DNA from: Elusimicrobia bacterium RBG_16_66_12
Lineage (GTDB): Bacteria > Elusimicrobiota > Elusimicrobia > UBA1565 > UBA9628
Length of the DNA stretch: 7,545 nucleotides
NCBI GenBank assembly: GCA_001800005.1
Contig: MGUL01000003.1
Coordinates: forward strand, 10,701-18,245
Direction of reading: 5' to 3'
Shown: positions 1 through 6,482 of the stretch, one piece after another
Position numbering within the stretch: position 1 is the stretch's first letter
Layout of the letters: each line of letters begins with the position of its first letter
Program-made: the position numbers and the translations under genes
The notes under the pieces: generated by a model
Told to the model about the DNA's origin: nothing
Databases searched by the model: none
Seen by the model: the letters and a program-made list of their open reading frames with translations, nothing else

Positions 1-638
1 ACGGGCCGAGCACGGATCCACGCCTCGGTCGCCGCATCCAGAGTAGCCGGGACCACATCCGGATGGAAGCGGCACGTGTCCACGAAATTCGGGATCACCC
101 AGACGCGCTCCGAACGCCCCAGCTCGCGCACGTATGCCGCGAGCCCTTGGTCTACCGAGATCACCGCGTCGGCCTCGCGATAGGCGTGCAACTCGATTTC
201 ACGCAGCCAACGGATCACCGGGTCACTGGGCGCGAGGCCATAGGCACTGGCCACCTCCCGATGCACCGGTCCGTGGACGGTAAGCGCGACCGGCCGAGCC
301 CCAGACACTTCGCGCACCGCGCGGTAGGTAAGCGGCTCCTGTGCATGCCACAATTGAGGGATGAAGGAGCGGCCGAATGCGCGCAGGCGCGCCACAAACA
401 CATGGTGAAGCGCAGGCGCTATCCAACGGTGTCCGAGGCCTTGGTGCACAAGATCGAGTATCCGGCCTGGCGCTGCGATCCATGCGCGCTCGAGCAGCCC
501 CAGGCGTGAGCTGTCAAACGCCTCAGCCTCCCACCCGGTCGCACGCAGTCCTGCCAGCAACGCATCCACGTGCGATCGCTTTCCCCCGGTGTCCACTTGC
601 TCCGTTACCAAGCCAACGCGGGGACGATGGTTAGGCAT
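1..638 (-). CDS. Glycosyltransferase, GT4-like, N-terminal part (3' end beyond window)
   Basis: The minus-strand frame is open from an ATG at 638-636 to the window edge, giving 212 complete codons with no stop. It begins with a beta strand and glycine-rich turn typical of GT-B enzymes (RVGLVTEQVDTGGKRSHV, residues 7-24). A domain-closing stretch follows: TVHGPVHRE near 120-128, then ELHAYREADAVISVD at 149-163, then VWVIPNFVDTCRFHP at 179-193. The phrase 'IPNxVDxxxF' is a hallmark of GT4 glycosyltransferases at the junction of the acceptor and donor domains. The donor-binding domain, with any EX7E motif, lies outside the window, so completeness cannot be judged. By family, it should transfer a sugar from a nucleotide donor to the lipid-linked glycan at the cytoplasmic membrane face. 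No strong Shine-Dalgarno precedes the ATG. A GTG at 665-663 is an in-frame alternative adding nine residues, but the ATG start fits the fold better. Donor sugar and linkage are unknown. Confidence 0.88.
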   Translation of the reverse strand, partial: MPNHRPRVGLVTEQVDTGGKRSHVDALLAGLRATGWEAEAFDSSRLGLLERAWIAAPGRILDLVHQGLGHRWIAPALHHVFVARLRAFGRSFIPQLWHAQEPLTYRAVREVSGARPVALTVHGPVHREVASAYGLAPSDPVIRWLREIELHAYREADAVISVDQGLAAYVRELGRSERVWVIPNFVDTCRFHPDVVPATLDAATEAWIRARP

Positions 639-1260
639 GCGGCCCCCGCGCAGCGCAGTGGACACGGCTCAGAACCACAAGAGCGACGCCTGACCTTTCG
701 AGGGCGTCCGCGGCTGTGAGTACCACCGGCTCGTTTATCTCTCGTAACAGAGCGCCGTGCCTCTTCTGGGCAAGGCACACCTTCAATGCAGATCTAGCCA
801 TCAAGATGCGCACAATGATACGGGATCCACAGCAAAGCAGGAACCCCCACCAACGCGAGACACGATACCGCTGCTCTCTCCGCCGGCGCCGCGCGCGCCA
901 GCCCCTCCATCAAGGGCCCCATGACCGTTCCGTCGTTTTCCGCAAGCTTCAGGTCGCACGTTCTGCCATTCCCGCCCCGCACCCAGAAAGACTGTTGGCA
1001 GTCTCTGACCAGCCCACGCCTTGCATCTGCACCGATACCCCTGCTCGACCGACAGCCGACGCAAAGCCAATTGCACACCGGAAAACCGTGTGTTCTGCGG
1101 TCCGTACCCTGATGCAAACAATCCGACCGCACTGTACATCACACACTGGTACGACATGGTGCGCCACCCGCATGGGGTCCAGGAGGCGACCTGCAAAAGA
1201 GTCGACAGCAGCCGTGTACCGTTGACGCTCGAAAGCCTGCCGCTCCAAGAGATGCAGCCG
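639..1260. other. 622-base stretch with no supported gene
   Basis: This lies between two glycosyltransferase genes. Both strands carry only short overlapping frames (about 60-170 codons) with no recognisable motif, rich in Arg, Cys, Ser and Pro as expected of chance frames in GC-rich DNA. On the minus strand one short frame, readable from a GTG near 813, ends with TAA at 633-631 and overlaps the downstream ATG by 8 bases. A second minus frame ends near 794 with a hydrophobic patch (VSCLALVGVPALLWIPY). These could be remains of a frameshifted gene, but I cannot identify one. I saw no clear terminator, repeat, tRNA or insertion-sequence end. Confidence 0.5.
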
Positions 1261-2469
1261 TCACCCTTCCCGGGACAAATGCGGTTCCATGATCATTCGC
1301 AACCGACGCGCCACAGCCTCAGGACGAAAGCACTCGCGCCCATCGAGGATATTCTCCACCTGCCGACGGTAGCGCTCGCTGGGAAACCGCTCGAGGAGTT
1401 GGGCAGCGAGGTCGCGTATTTCATCGTAGCTGTTGCACAAATAGCCGATGTCTCCGATTTGCTGGAAGTAGTGTTCGACGTACGGATTTCTCAAGTAGAG
1501 TCCTGGTCGCGCGTGACCGAGAGCATCCAAAAACGATGCACTCGCCGTGAGCCGGTAGTGATCGGGGTCGGTGAAGGCGACGGCGTACGTTGCCGCAAGC
1601 GCGCGGCGCCGGTATTCGGCGGTCGTCAAGGGCTCGAAGGACAGGTCGGCCACTCTGGCGTGGCGAAGGTCCAGCCCTCGGCGATCAAGAACGAAGCCAA
1701 CATGACTGAAGCGCGACCGCGGATGGGCGCGATGGAGCTCCGCTGCCATGCGTAGAAACGATCCGAAGCCCTTCGGGCGCGCGATGGACACACCGAAGTA
1801 GCCGAAGCAGATGGGATCGGGAGCCTCCGCAGGGATTTCGGGGTGCCGCGCCGCAAAGACATACGGCGCGTGGATCCAGTCGAACTGGCTGATTCGCTGG
1901 GGCAGGCTGCGCGCGAGTTCGGCATGAATCGAGGGCCCCAAGACTAGGTAGCGCAACTCCGCGGGGTCTCGGGTCCCGAGCAAGATCCTCGGATGCATGG
2001 GGACATTCCAGAGTCGCCGTGGCCAGCGGCCGCGGATCAAGCTCAGCATGGCATGCATCAAGATCCACACGGGGCGCCCCGCATGGTGTTTCTTCTGCAT
2101 CAGCAGCTTGGTGGCAAGCAGGCCTGTCTGACTCGCGGAACAAAGGAGCAGGAATCGCGCGCGGGACGAGACTAGATCCTGCAGGGCCTGCTGGTGGCAG
2201 CGCCAGTCCGCTCTGAACCGCGGCCATCCACTCGGTTGCAGGGGTGGAACGTCCGCGACTCGCCATTCGATCTGCCCGCCCGGCCTGGCTTCCGGCGTGC
2301 GCTCCAGGAACTCCGCTCGCACCAGGGCCACGTGTTCGGCCTCGCCCGAGAAGACAATTCGGTCATCGGGCCAAGCCGCGGCCACCGCAAGAAGCAGTGC
2401 CGAGTTGAAGACAGCGTGCTCGAAGCCCCGGCACTGGAGTTCATGAAGAAGGATGGTCTTTGGTGGCAC
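1261..2469 (-). CDS. Glycosyltransferase, GT-B fold, non-canonical donor motif
   Basis: This is 402 residues, about the normal length for a single-chain GT-B enzyme. The start is a GTG at 2469-2467, six bases after the stop of the preceding gene. A GGGAG stretch sits just upstream and overlaps that stop, suggesting translational coupling. The N-terminus has a beta strand and helix pattern (KTILLHELQCRGFEHAVFNS, residues 4-23). The second domain opens at about 220 with CFGYFGVSIARPKGFGSFLR, where the Gly-rich strand followed by Arg-Pro-Lys-Gly matches the start of GT4 donor-binding domains. Further on, DPDHYRLTASASFLDALGHA (301-320) occupies the place where GT4 enzymes carry EX7E; here the pattern is Tyr-Arg...Asp-Ala-Leu-Gly. 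The C-terminus is a helix tail with many Arg. No signal peptide or transmembrane segment is evident, so it is probably cytoplasmic or peripheral to the membrane. Its role in building the repeat unit is inferred from fold and neighbours; donor and acceptor are unknown. Confidence 0.82.
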   Translation of the reverse strand: MPPKTILLHELQCRGFEHAVFNSALLLAVAAAWPDDRIVFSGEAEHVALVRAEFLERTPEARPGGQIEWRVADVPPLQPSGWPRFRADWRCHQQALQDLVSSRARFLLLCSASQTGLLATKLLMQKKHHAGRPVWILMHAMLSLIRGRWPRRLWNVPMHPRILLGTRDPAELRYLVLGPSIHAELARSLPQRISQFDWIHAPYVFAARHPEIPAEAPDPICFGYFGVSIARPKGFGSFLRMAAELHRAHPRSRFSHVGFVLDRRGLDLRHARVADLSFEPLTTAEYRRRALAATYAVAFTDPDHYRLTASASFLDALGHARPGLYLRNPYVEHYFQQIGDIGYLCNSYDEIRDLAAQLLERFPSERYRRQVENILDGRECFRPEAVARRLRMIMEPHLSREG

Positions 2470-2475
2470 TTCTCC

Positions 2476-3579
2476 CTATCCCCGAGCGGCCAAGCCCGTC
2501 GCAATCACTTCCAGAAATGTGCGGGCGGATTGGTCCCATGAAAACTTGCTTGCCTGCTCTCGGCCTCGTCGTCGCAATTCCTCGCGCAGGGCCTCATCTC
2601 TGTCTACCCGGCAAATGGCCTGGGCACACTCCTCGCCGTGCCCAGGGGAAAAGTAGAGAGCGGCGTCGCCGCACACCTCCGGGATGGACCCCGCCCGAGT
2701 CGTGATGACCGGACAACCAAATGTCATAGCTTCCAGCGGTGGGAGTCCGAATCCCTCGTAGCGGCTCGGGTAGATCAGTGCGCGGGCACCCTGAAGCCAC
2801 CCCACGAGTTCGGCGTCGCTCACGTATCCCGCCACAATCACGGCACCAGAGGCACGAGCTTCAGTGACTAGTAGCTCAAAATCGCTCGAGATGTCGAACC
2901 GCGGCTGGCCCACGAGCACGAGTGGGCATTCCACCTGCCGATTTCGGTGGAGTTCAGAAAACACTCGGACCAAGAAGCCGAGATCCTTCCGCTTTTCGTA
3001 ACCGCCGTAGTACAAATAGTATCGGGCAGGGCGTGGTTCAGCCATCCCTCGGACCGCGCCAGGCGATAGCGAGTTGCCGCTGCGAATGACCACGGGTTCA
3101 TTGCGCGGCTTCAGGAACCTGAGGATATCCCGCTTCGAGGCCTCGGAGTCGGTGACCACCACGTCGCTCCGGTTCAATTGCCTCTGAACGGCTCTCCGGT
3201 AGCCTTCCTGCTCCCGCTCGGAGGAAAAGTACAGATCCGCCAGTGCCAGCGGAATGACATCGTGCAGGGTTAGAACCGTCAGGCAGTCCGGGTGCGGTCT
3301 CAAAACGCCACCATTCCAGGGGAAGTGCATGACGGCGGGCTGGCCCACATACCCGTACAGTCGGAGGCCTACGGCTCGCCAAACCGGTCCGGGCATCCAC
3401 GGCAGCCAGCGCATGTCATGCCACTGGCTCGACAGATCACATTGCAGGCGCCGCCGGTGAATTCCGCAAAACTCCCAGCCCGGCGCGATCTTCGCACATG
3501 CCCCATAGAGTCCCAGGACGACATGGCCGATCCCCGTGACCGGTTGCTCAAGCACGCTCAGGTCAACCGCCAGCCGCAT
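2476..3579 (-). CDS. Glycosyltransferase family 4 (mannosyl/rhamnosyl-type retaining enzyme)
   Basis: This is 367 residues from the ATG at 3579. An in-frame ATG at 3660 would add 27 residues, but those are Cys/Arg-rich and unlike a GT. Starting at MRLAVDLSVL gives the usual first strand, followed by the glycine turn TGIGHVVLGLY (15-25). Landmarks of GT4 follow: TLHDVIPL (104-111), VVTDSEASKRDILRF (141-155), YYGGYEKRKDLGFLVRVF (190-207) opening the donor domain, VIVAGYVSDAELVGWLQGA (247-265), then IYPSRYEGFGLPPLEAM (269-285). That last segment holds the EX7E pair (Glu275 and Glu283) that contacts the nucleotide sugar in characterised GT4 members. SIPEVCGDAALYF (298-310) is the usual closing loop. 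These motifs resemble mannosyl-, rhamnosyl- and related transferases of O-antigen and exopolysaccharide loci, but the sugar cannot be read from sequence. The stop overlaps the ribosome-binding region of the next glycosyltransferase, so the two are likely co-translated. The Shine-Dalgarno for this gene itself is weak. Confidence 0.93.
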   Translation of the reverse strand: MRLAVDLSVLEQPVTGIGHVVLGLYGACAKIAPGWEFCGIHRRRLQCDLSSQWHDMRWLPWMPGPVWRAVGLRLYGYVGQPAVMHFPWNGGVLRPHPDCLTVLTLHDVIPLALADLYFSSEREQEGYRRAVQRQLNRSDVVVTDSEASKRDILRFLKPRNEPVVIRSGNSLSPGAVRGMAEPRPARYYLYYGGYEKRKDLGFLVRVFSELHRNRQVECPLVLVGQPRFDISSDFELLVTEARASGAVIVAGYVSDAELVGWLQGARALIYPSRYEGFGLPPLEAMTFGCPVITTRAGSIPEVCGDAALYFSPGHGEECAQAICRVDRDEALREELRRRGREQASKFSWDQSARTFLEVIATGLAARG

Positions 3580-3798
3580 CAATTCTCGTCCCGCCGACCT
3601 ACGGCATTCGCAAGCGTCACATGCCCAACGAATACCTCTGGCCAAAACCTCCCCTTCCATACTTCACATCGCAGACTCAATCCCACAACCATGACCCCAG
3701 CCCTCAAGGAACGATCCTCTCGCCACCGCCTAGCCAGTCCGCTTCCCGACAGCACACATGGAACGCCATCATGACAGAACGCCACTCGAGCACCCGCT
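3580..3798. other. 219-base spacer between flippase and glycosyltransferase genes
   Basis: No supported gene lies here. One minus-strand frame runs from inside the flippase's 3' end to a TGA at 3581-3579, which shares one base with the ATG of the following glycosyltransferase (TGATG). Read from a GTG at 3785 it would encode 68 residues with no recognisable motif. The same DNA in another frame gives the 27-residue upstream extension of the glycosyltransferase. I saw no hairpin followed by a T-run, so transcription may continue through from the flippase. Confidence 0.45.
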
Positions 3799-5229
3799 TC
3801 AGAACCCTCTCAATGACCGGGTGTCATCCCCTATCCGCCCCGACCATCGCCGGGACCGCCGCCACACCAACATTCCGTTGATCAATCCGCCAGACAGCGT
3901 GTTAATGAGAAAGGCCCACGCCGCGCCCAGCGCCCCGTAATGAGGCAGGAGGAGGACCAGCATTGCGACGACCAGCGCCATCTGGAATAGATTGACAATC
4001 CAGTATACTCTTGCCAGTCCGATACTGTAGCCGACGACACCGATAGGGTTTGCAAGGCAGGCGACGCAGTACCCAAAAACGATGATGCGCGCTAGCCCTC
4101 CACTCGCATGGTACTGGGAGCCAAACAGCAGGGTTACAACAAAAGGGACAATGATCGCGTAGACGCCACCCATCATTGCGACGACGACGCTAGCCTTGAG
4201 CGTCTTTCTGACCAAGTTCCGAAACTCCGCCAAACTTGTGAGGCTAGAAGCTCGCGGCCAAAGGGCGGTGTTCAGCCCGCCCAATAGGAACACGAGTGGC
4301 AAAGCCGCCCGCGTGGCGATGCTATAGAGTCCAATTTGAGCCTGGTCCGTGAAATACCCCATCAGCCAGACATCCAATCGCATCGTGATCATTACGATCA
4401 GCGTCGAGAGCAGAAGGTAAAGGGTGAAACGATTTGCGCTGGTTGTATCGAGATTGGTTACCTCAAGCTCTTCGGGCAGCGACAATTGCCAGGGGACTCG
4501 CCCGCCGGGTTTGCGACCGCCCGGGTCGGGAGTTCTCGAGTAGATTGCGCCCCTGGGAATGAGGTGAAGAAAGAGAAGCGCACCAATCCCCGTCGCAAGT
4601 GCTGCCATGCCGACGACTGCTGGAACGGACCACGCACGGAGGATCGCGAGCACACCAACTCCAGCAAGCGCCACGAACCCCTGGACGGTGAGCACGAGGG
4701 CGTTCATTCCAAAGCGCTTCAGCGATTGAAAGTACAGGGATGGCACGGCAGCGGCAGCGCTGAAAACCGCAACCAGCAAGCCGACTCGCAGCGCTCCGGC
4801 GAGGCCTCCCGCATGCCAGCACCACGCGGTCAGAATGGGCGCTAGGAGGAACAGCACGGTCACCAGGAGGAGGGTGAGCGTCATTCGCACGCCGAATGCC
4901 CAGCGCAGTACGGCAAGATGACTCGCCACGTCTTTCCGAGAGGCTGCCAGTGATCCGTATCGCAGCGCTGTTTGGCCCACGCCGAGATCGCTCAGCACCG
5001 TAACACCATCCGACACGCTCATGACGAGCGCATACTGCCCCATCCCCACGGGCCCCAGCCCACGGGCGATCAGGACAGAGCTGAAGAAGCCGAAGAATGA
5101 CCTGCTCGCATACGGAATAGTGGACACCACAACATCCTGAATCGCTCGGGGCGACCCCCCGACCGCGCTGCCAATCCTCCCCCAGAGCCGGGCCAAGAAT
5201 CCGCCATGGCCGAATGCCGGTTCACTCAC
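3799..5229 (-). CDS. Wzx-type oligosaccharide/polysaccharide flippase (MOP superfamily)
   Basis: This is 476 residues from the GTG at 5229-5227, chosen because AAGGAG lies 9 bases upstream. An in-frame ATG at 5361 would add 44 polar, Cys/His/Arg-rich residues unlike a flippase. The protein is strongly hydrophobic, with roughly 12 or more membrane segments by eye (for example around residues 36-54, 63-82, 115-136, 146-163, 178-197, 204-222, 268-290, 303-322, 346-369, 380-402, 408-428 and 433-455). The N-terminal stretch SSVLIARGLGPVGMGQYALV followed by DLGVGQTALRYG (50-92) is the classic opening of Wzx/RfbX flippases: Arg-Gly-Leu-Gly-Pro, then Gly-x-Tyr, then Asp-Leu-Gly. By family, it flips undecaprenyl-linked repeat units from the cytoplasmic to the periplasmic leaflet of the inner membrane. 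A soluble loop rich in Pro, Gly and Arg lies at about 226-262. It sits upstream of two glycosyltransferase genes that probably make its substrate. One sampled 60-base line was about 55% GC, lower than the export gene, as is common for horizontally exchanged flippase genes. Confidence 0.93.
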   Translation of the reverse strand: MSEPAFGHGGFLARLWGRIGSAVGGSPRAIQDVVVSTIPYASRSFFGFFSSVLIARGLGPVGMGQYALVMSVSDGVTVLSDLGVGQTALRYGSLAASRKDVASHLAVLRWAFGVRMTLTLLLVTVLFLLAPILTAWCWHAGGLAGALRVGLLVAVFSAAAAVPSLYFQSLKRFGMNALVLTVQGFVALAGVGVLAILRAWSVPAVVGMAALATGIGALLFLHLIPRGAIYSRTPDPGGRKPGGRVPWQLSLPEELEVTNLDTTSANRFTLYLLLSTLIVMITMRLDVWLMGYFTDQAQIGLYSIATRAALPLVFLLGGLNTALWPRASSLTSLAEFRNLVRKTLKASVVVAMMGGVYAIIVPFVVTLLFGSQYHASGGLARIIVFGYCVACLANPIGVVGYSIGLARVYWIVNLFQMALVVAMLVLLLPHYGALGAAWAFLINTLSGGLINGMLVWRRSRRWSGRIGDDTRSLRGF

Positions 5230-5238
5230 CGGGGCCCT

Positions 5239-5244
5239 CTCCTT
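5239..5244 (-). promoter_or_regulatory. Ribosome binding site deciding the flippase start
   Basis: AAGGAG on the minus strand is followed by 9 bases and then GTG at 5229-5227. This is the best Shine-Dalgarno match seen in the window and sits at a workable spacing. It supports the GTG start over the ATG at 5361, which would leave this site inside the coding region. Confidence 0.75.
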
Positions 5245-5708
5245 CCCGTTGTGTCCACACCGTCGCGCAGCAGTTCCATCACTCGCATAGCCCCAATGGC
5301 ACGAGACAACATTCCCGATTCCCTGAGGATCTGGTCGACTGTGTTCTGCGAGCCCGGTCAAATCGTATGTGCACGCCCCGGCCTATCGAACCCACTTGCA
5401 GCTGCACGTGTTGCGCCGCCAACAGAGCAGGCTGGTCGAGGGCATTCATCACCGGCGACTGCATTGACACTACATGATCAGGGTCCGTGGATGCGTAAGT
5501 TCCGAGCAAGAGGCCATGGACCTTGTTCACTGCTGACGCCCGTGTGCATGTGGTGAGGTCCTTGATAATGACGGTCGGCTTTCTCTAAAACACGGTGTTG
5601 ACCTGCGGATGCCCAAGCGGGTCGAGAGCGGCGACGACATGTAGTCATGGTCACACTCGAGGCGGAACACAGATTGCTCATGCGTGGGGCTTGGCCGGCT
5701 TCGACACG

Positions 5709-5723
5709 GCGGGAAAGTCCCGC
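5709..5723. repeat. Short perfect hairpin in the gene-less gap
   Basis: GCGGGA and TCCCGC form a perfect 6-base inverted repeat around a 3-base loop (AAG). There is no T-run after it on either strand, so it does not look like an intrinsic terminator. A hairpin of this size could occur by chance in 1.25 kb of GC-rich DNA. Confidence 0.3.
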
Positions 5724-6424
5724 GTTGCATTCATTTCAGCAAGCTTCAACGGATGGTTTTGGGTTATTACGCTGGGTAGAACGCCTGACGAATGCGTTGG
5801 TCAAGAGCAGGCTCTACGCACAGTTGTCCGGGGAGCGGGACGTTGGGAATCTCCCAGCGCCTGCTGCCTGCGATGTGCCGCTCGCTGCTGGCGCTATGCC
5901 AAGGTCCCCACCACTCGATCGTGCCACTCCTCACCGATGGCAGCCTCCAATGGCAGGCGACATTCACGGGCGAGTGCCCGCGCCCTGGGTTCGAGCGCCG
6001 CCGCACCAGACCTCGGTAGGCCCGAACCGATGACATCATCCAACTTCAAGAATGTCGCTTCCTCGCGTGGCTGTGGCGCTGCACATTCCGACGCGCCTTC
6101 CAGGCCCCAGTAGCGCCGATGGAGGGGCGACCTCGATCGCCATGCGAAGTTCCACAGCTTGGTGGGGTCCAACTAGAGTGTCTGCCTCAAGAGGCACACG
6201 ATTGTCCAAGTGTCGCACGCGCATGATCGGGGCCAGTCGATTGTCGACACACACGCCGAACAGGGCACCCGCGTCTCCCTCTAGCGCCACGTTGTCCGGT
6301 TAGTTTCCTGCGACGATTCGCCAGTGTGGGGCCCATGTTCGCCAAACGACCCTGCGGGACGACAACTAGCCCGAGCCCTCACGGGGTACCATGGACTGCC
6401 CTCGGTACGGTCTTGGCGGGTTCC

Positions 6425-6467
6425 GCGCCCCTTCCCGGATCGACGGGTAGGCCAGATCCGTGGGCGC
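6425..6467 (-). terminator. Weak hairpin just after the export gene, possible terminator
   Basis: It lies 15 bases beyond the export gene's stop. An inner stem CGGATC/GATCCG (6436-6441 with 6455-6460) and an outer stem GCGCC/GGCGC (6425-6429 with 6463-6467) form a two-part imperfect hairpin with a 13-base loop. No T-rich tract follows on the minus strand, so a classical intrinsic terminator is not shown. It could be a processing or mRNA-end-stabilising structure, or chance. Confidence 0.25.
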
Positions 6468-6482
6468 CAGACGGGAGGGCCG

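Larger units (their letters stand above)
5230..6482. other. 1.25-kb stretch with no supported gene
   Basis: This gap separates the export gene from the flippase. All six frames are broken: the longest are about 130-170 codons on the plus strand (5595-6113, 5647-6033), and minus-strand pieces (5279-5530, 5767-6039, 5894-6172, 6036-6290) overlap one another. None shows a domain motif, a good ribosome binding site, or the amino-acid composition of a real protein. One sampled line was about 53% GC, below the 67-68% of two lines in the adjacent export gene. It may be a decayed gene, a long leader with promoter for the flippase operon, or a non-coding RNA region; nothing seen decides between these. 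Short hairpins occur at 5709-5723 and 6425-6467. I found no tRNA, transposase remnant or array-like repeats. Confidence 0.5.

Noticed and set aside
63..509. 148-codon plus-strand frame
   Set aside because: It lies opposite a minus-strand frame with clear GT4 motifs (IPNFVD, AYREADAVISVD). The plus-strand translation is Arg/His/Pro-rich and motif-free.
1021..1755. 244-codon plus-strand frame
   Set aside because: Its 3' two thirds are the complement of the glycosyltransferase at 1261-2469. It has no recognisable domain and no good ribosome binding site.
3580..3660. Upstream ATG at 3660 as the start of the GT4 gene
   Set aside because: The 27 added residues are Cys/Arg-rich and precede the normal first beta strand of the GT-B fold. 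The ATG at 3579 gives a standard N-terminus.
4336..4845. 169-codon plus-strand frame
   Set aside because: It lies antisense to the well-supported flippase and has a highly charged, low-hydrophobicity composition typical of a shadow frame.
5583..5593. Minus-strand GTTTTAGAG, resembling the start of a type II CRISPR repeat
   Set aside because: It occurs once, with no repeat copies, spacers or cas genes in the window, so it is a chance match.
5604..5690. tRNA-like beginning (GCGGATGCCCAAGCGGGTC)
   Set aside because: The first bases resemble a Ser/Leu/Tyr tRNA 5' end, but no anticodon stem, T-arm consensus or matching acceptor stem follows.
5595..6113. 172-codon plus-strand frame in the large gap, including a glycine-rich GFDTAGKS stretch
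   Set aside because: The stretch loosely resembles a P-loop but lacks the GxxxxGK[ST] spacing, and the rest is Cys/Ser/Arg-rich without motifs. I do not support it as a gene.
5894..6290. Overlapping minus-strand frames (92 and 84 codons) that look somewhat protein-like
   Set aside because: They are short, in different frames, lack a ribosome binding site and match no family I recognise. They are mentioned only as possible decay remnants.
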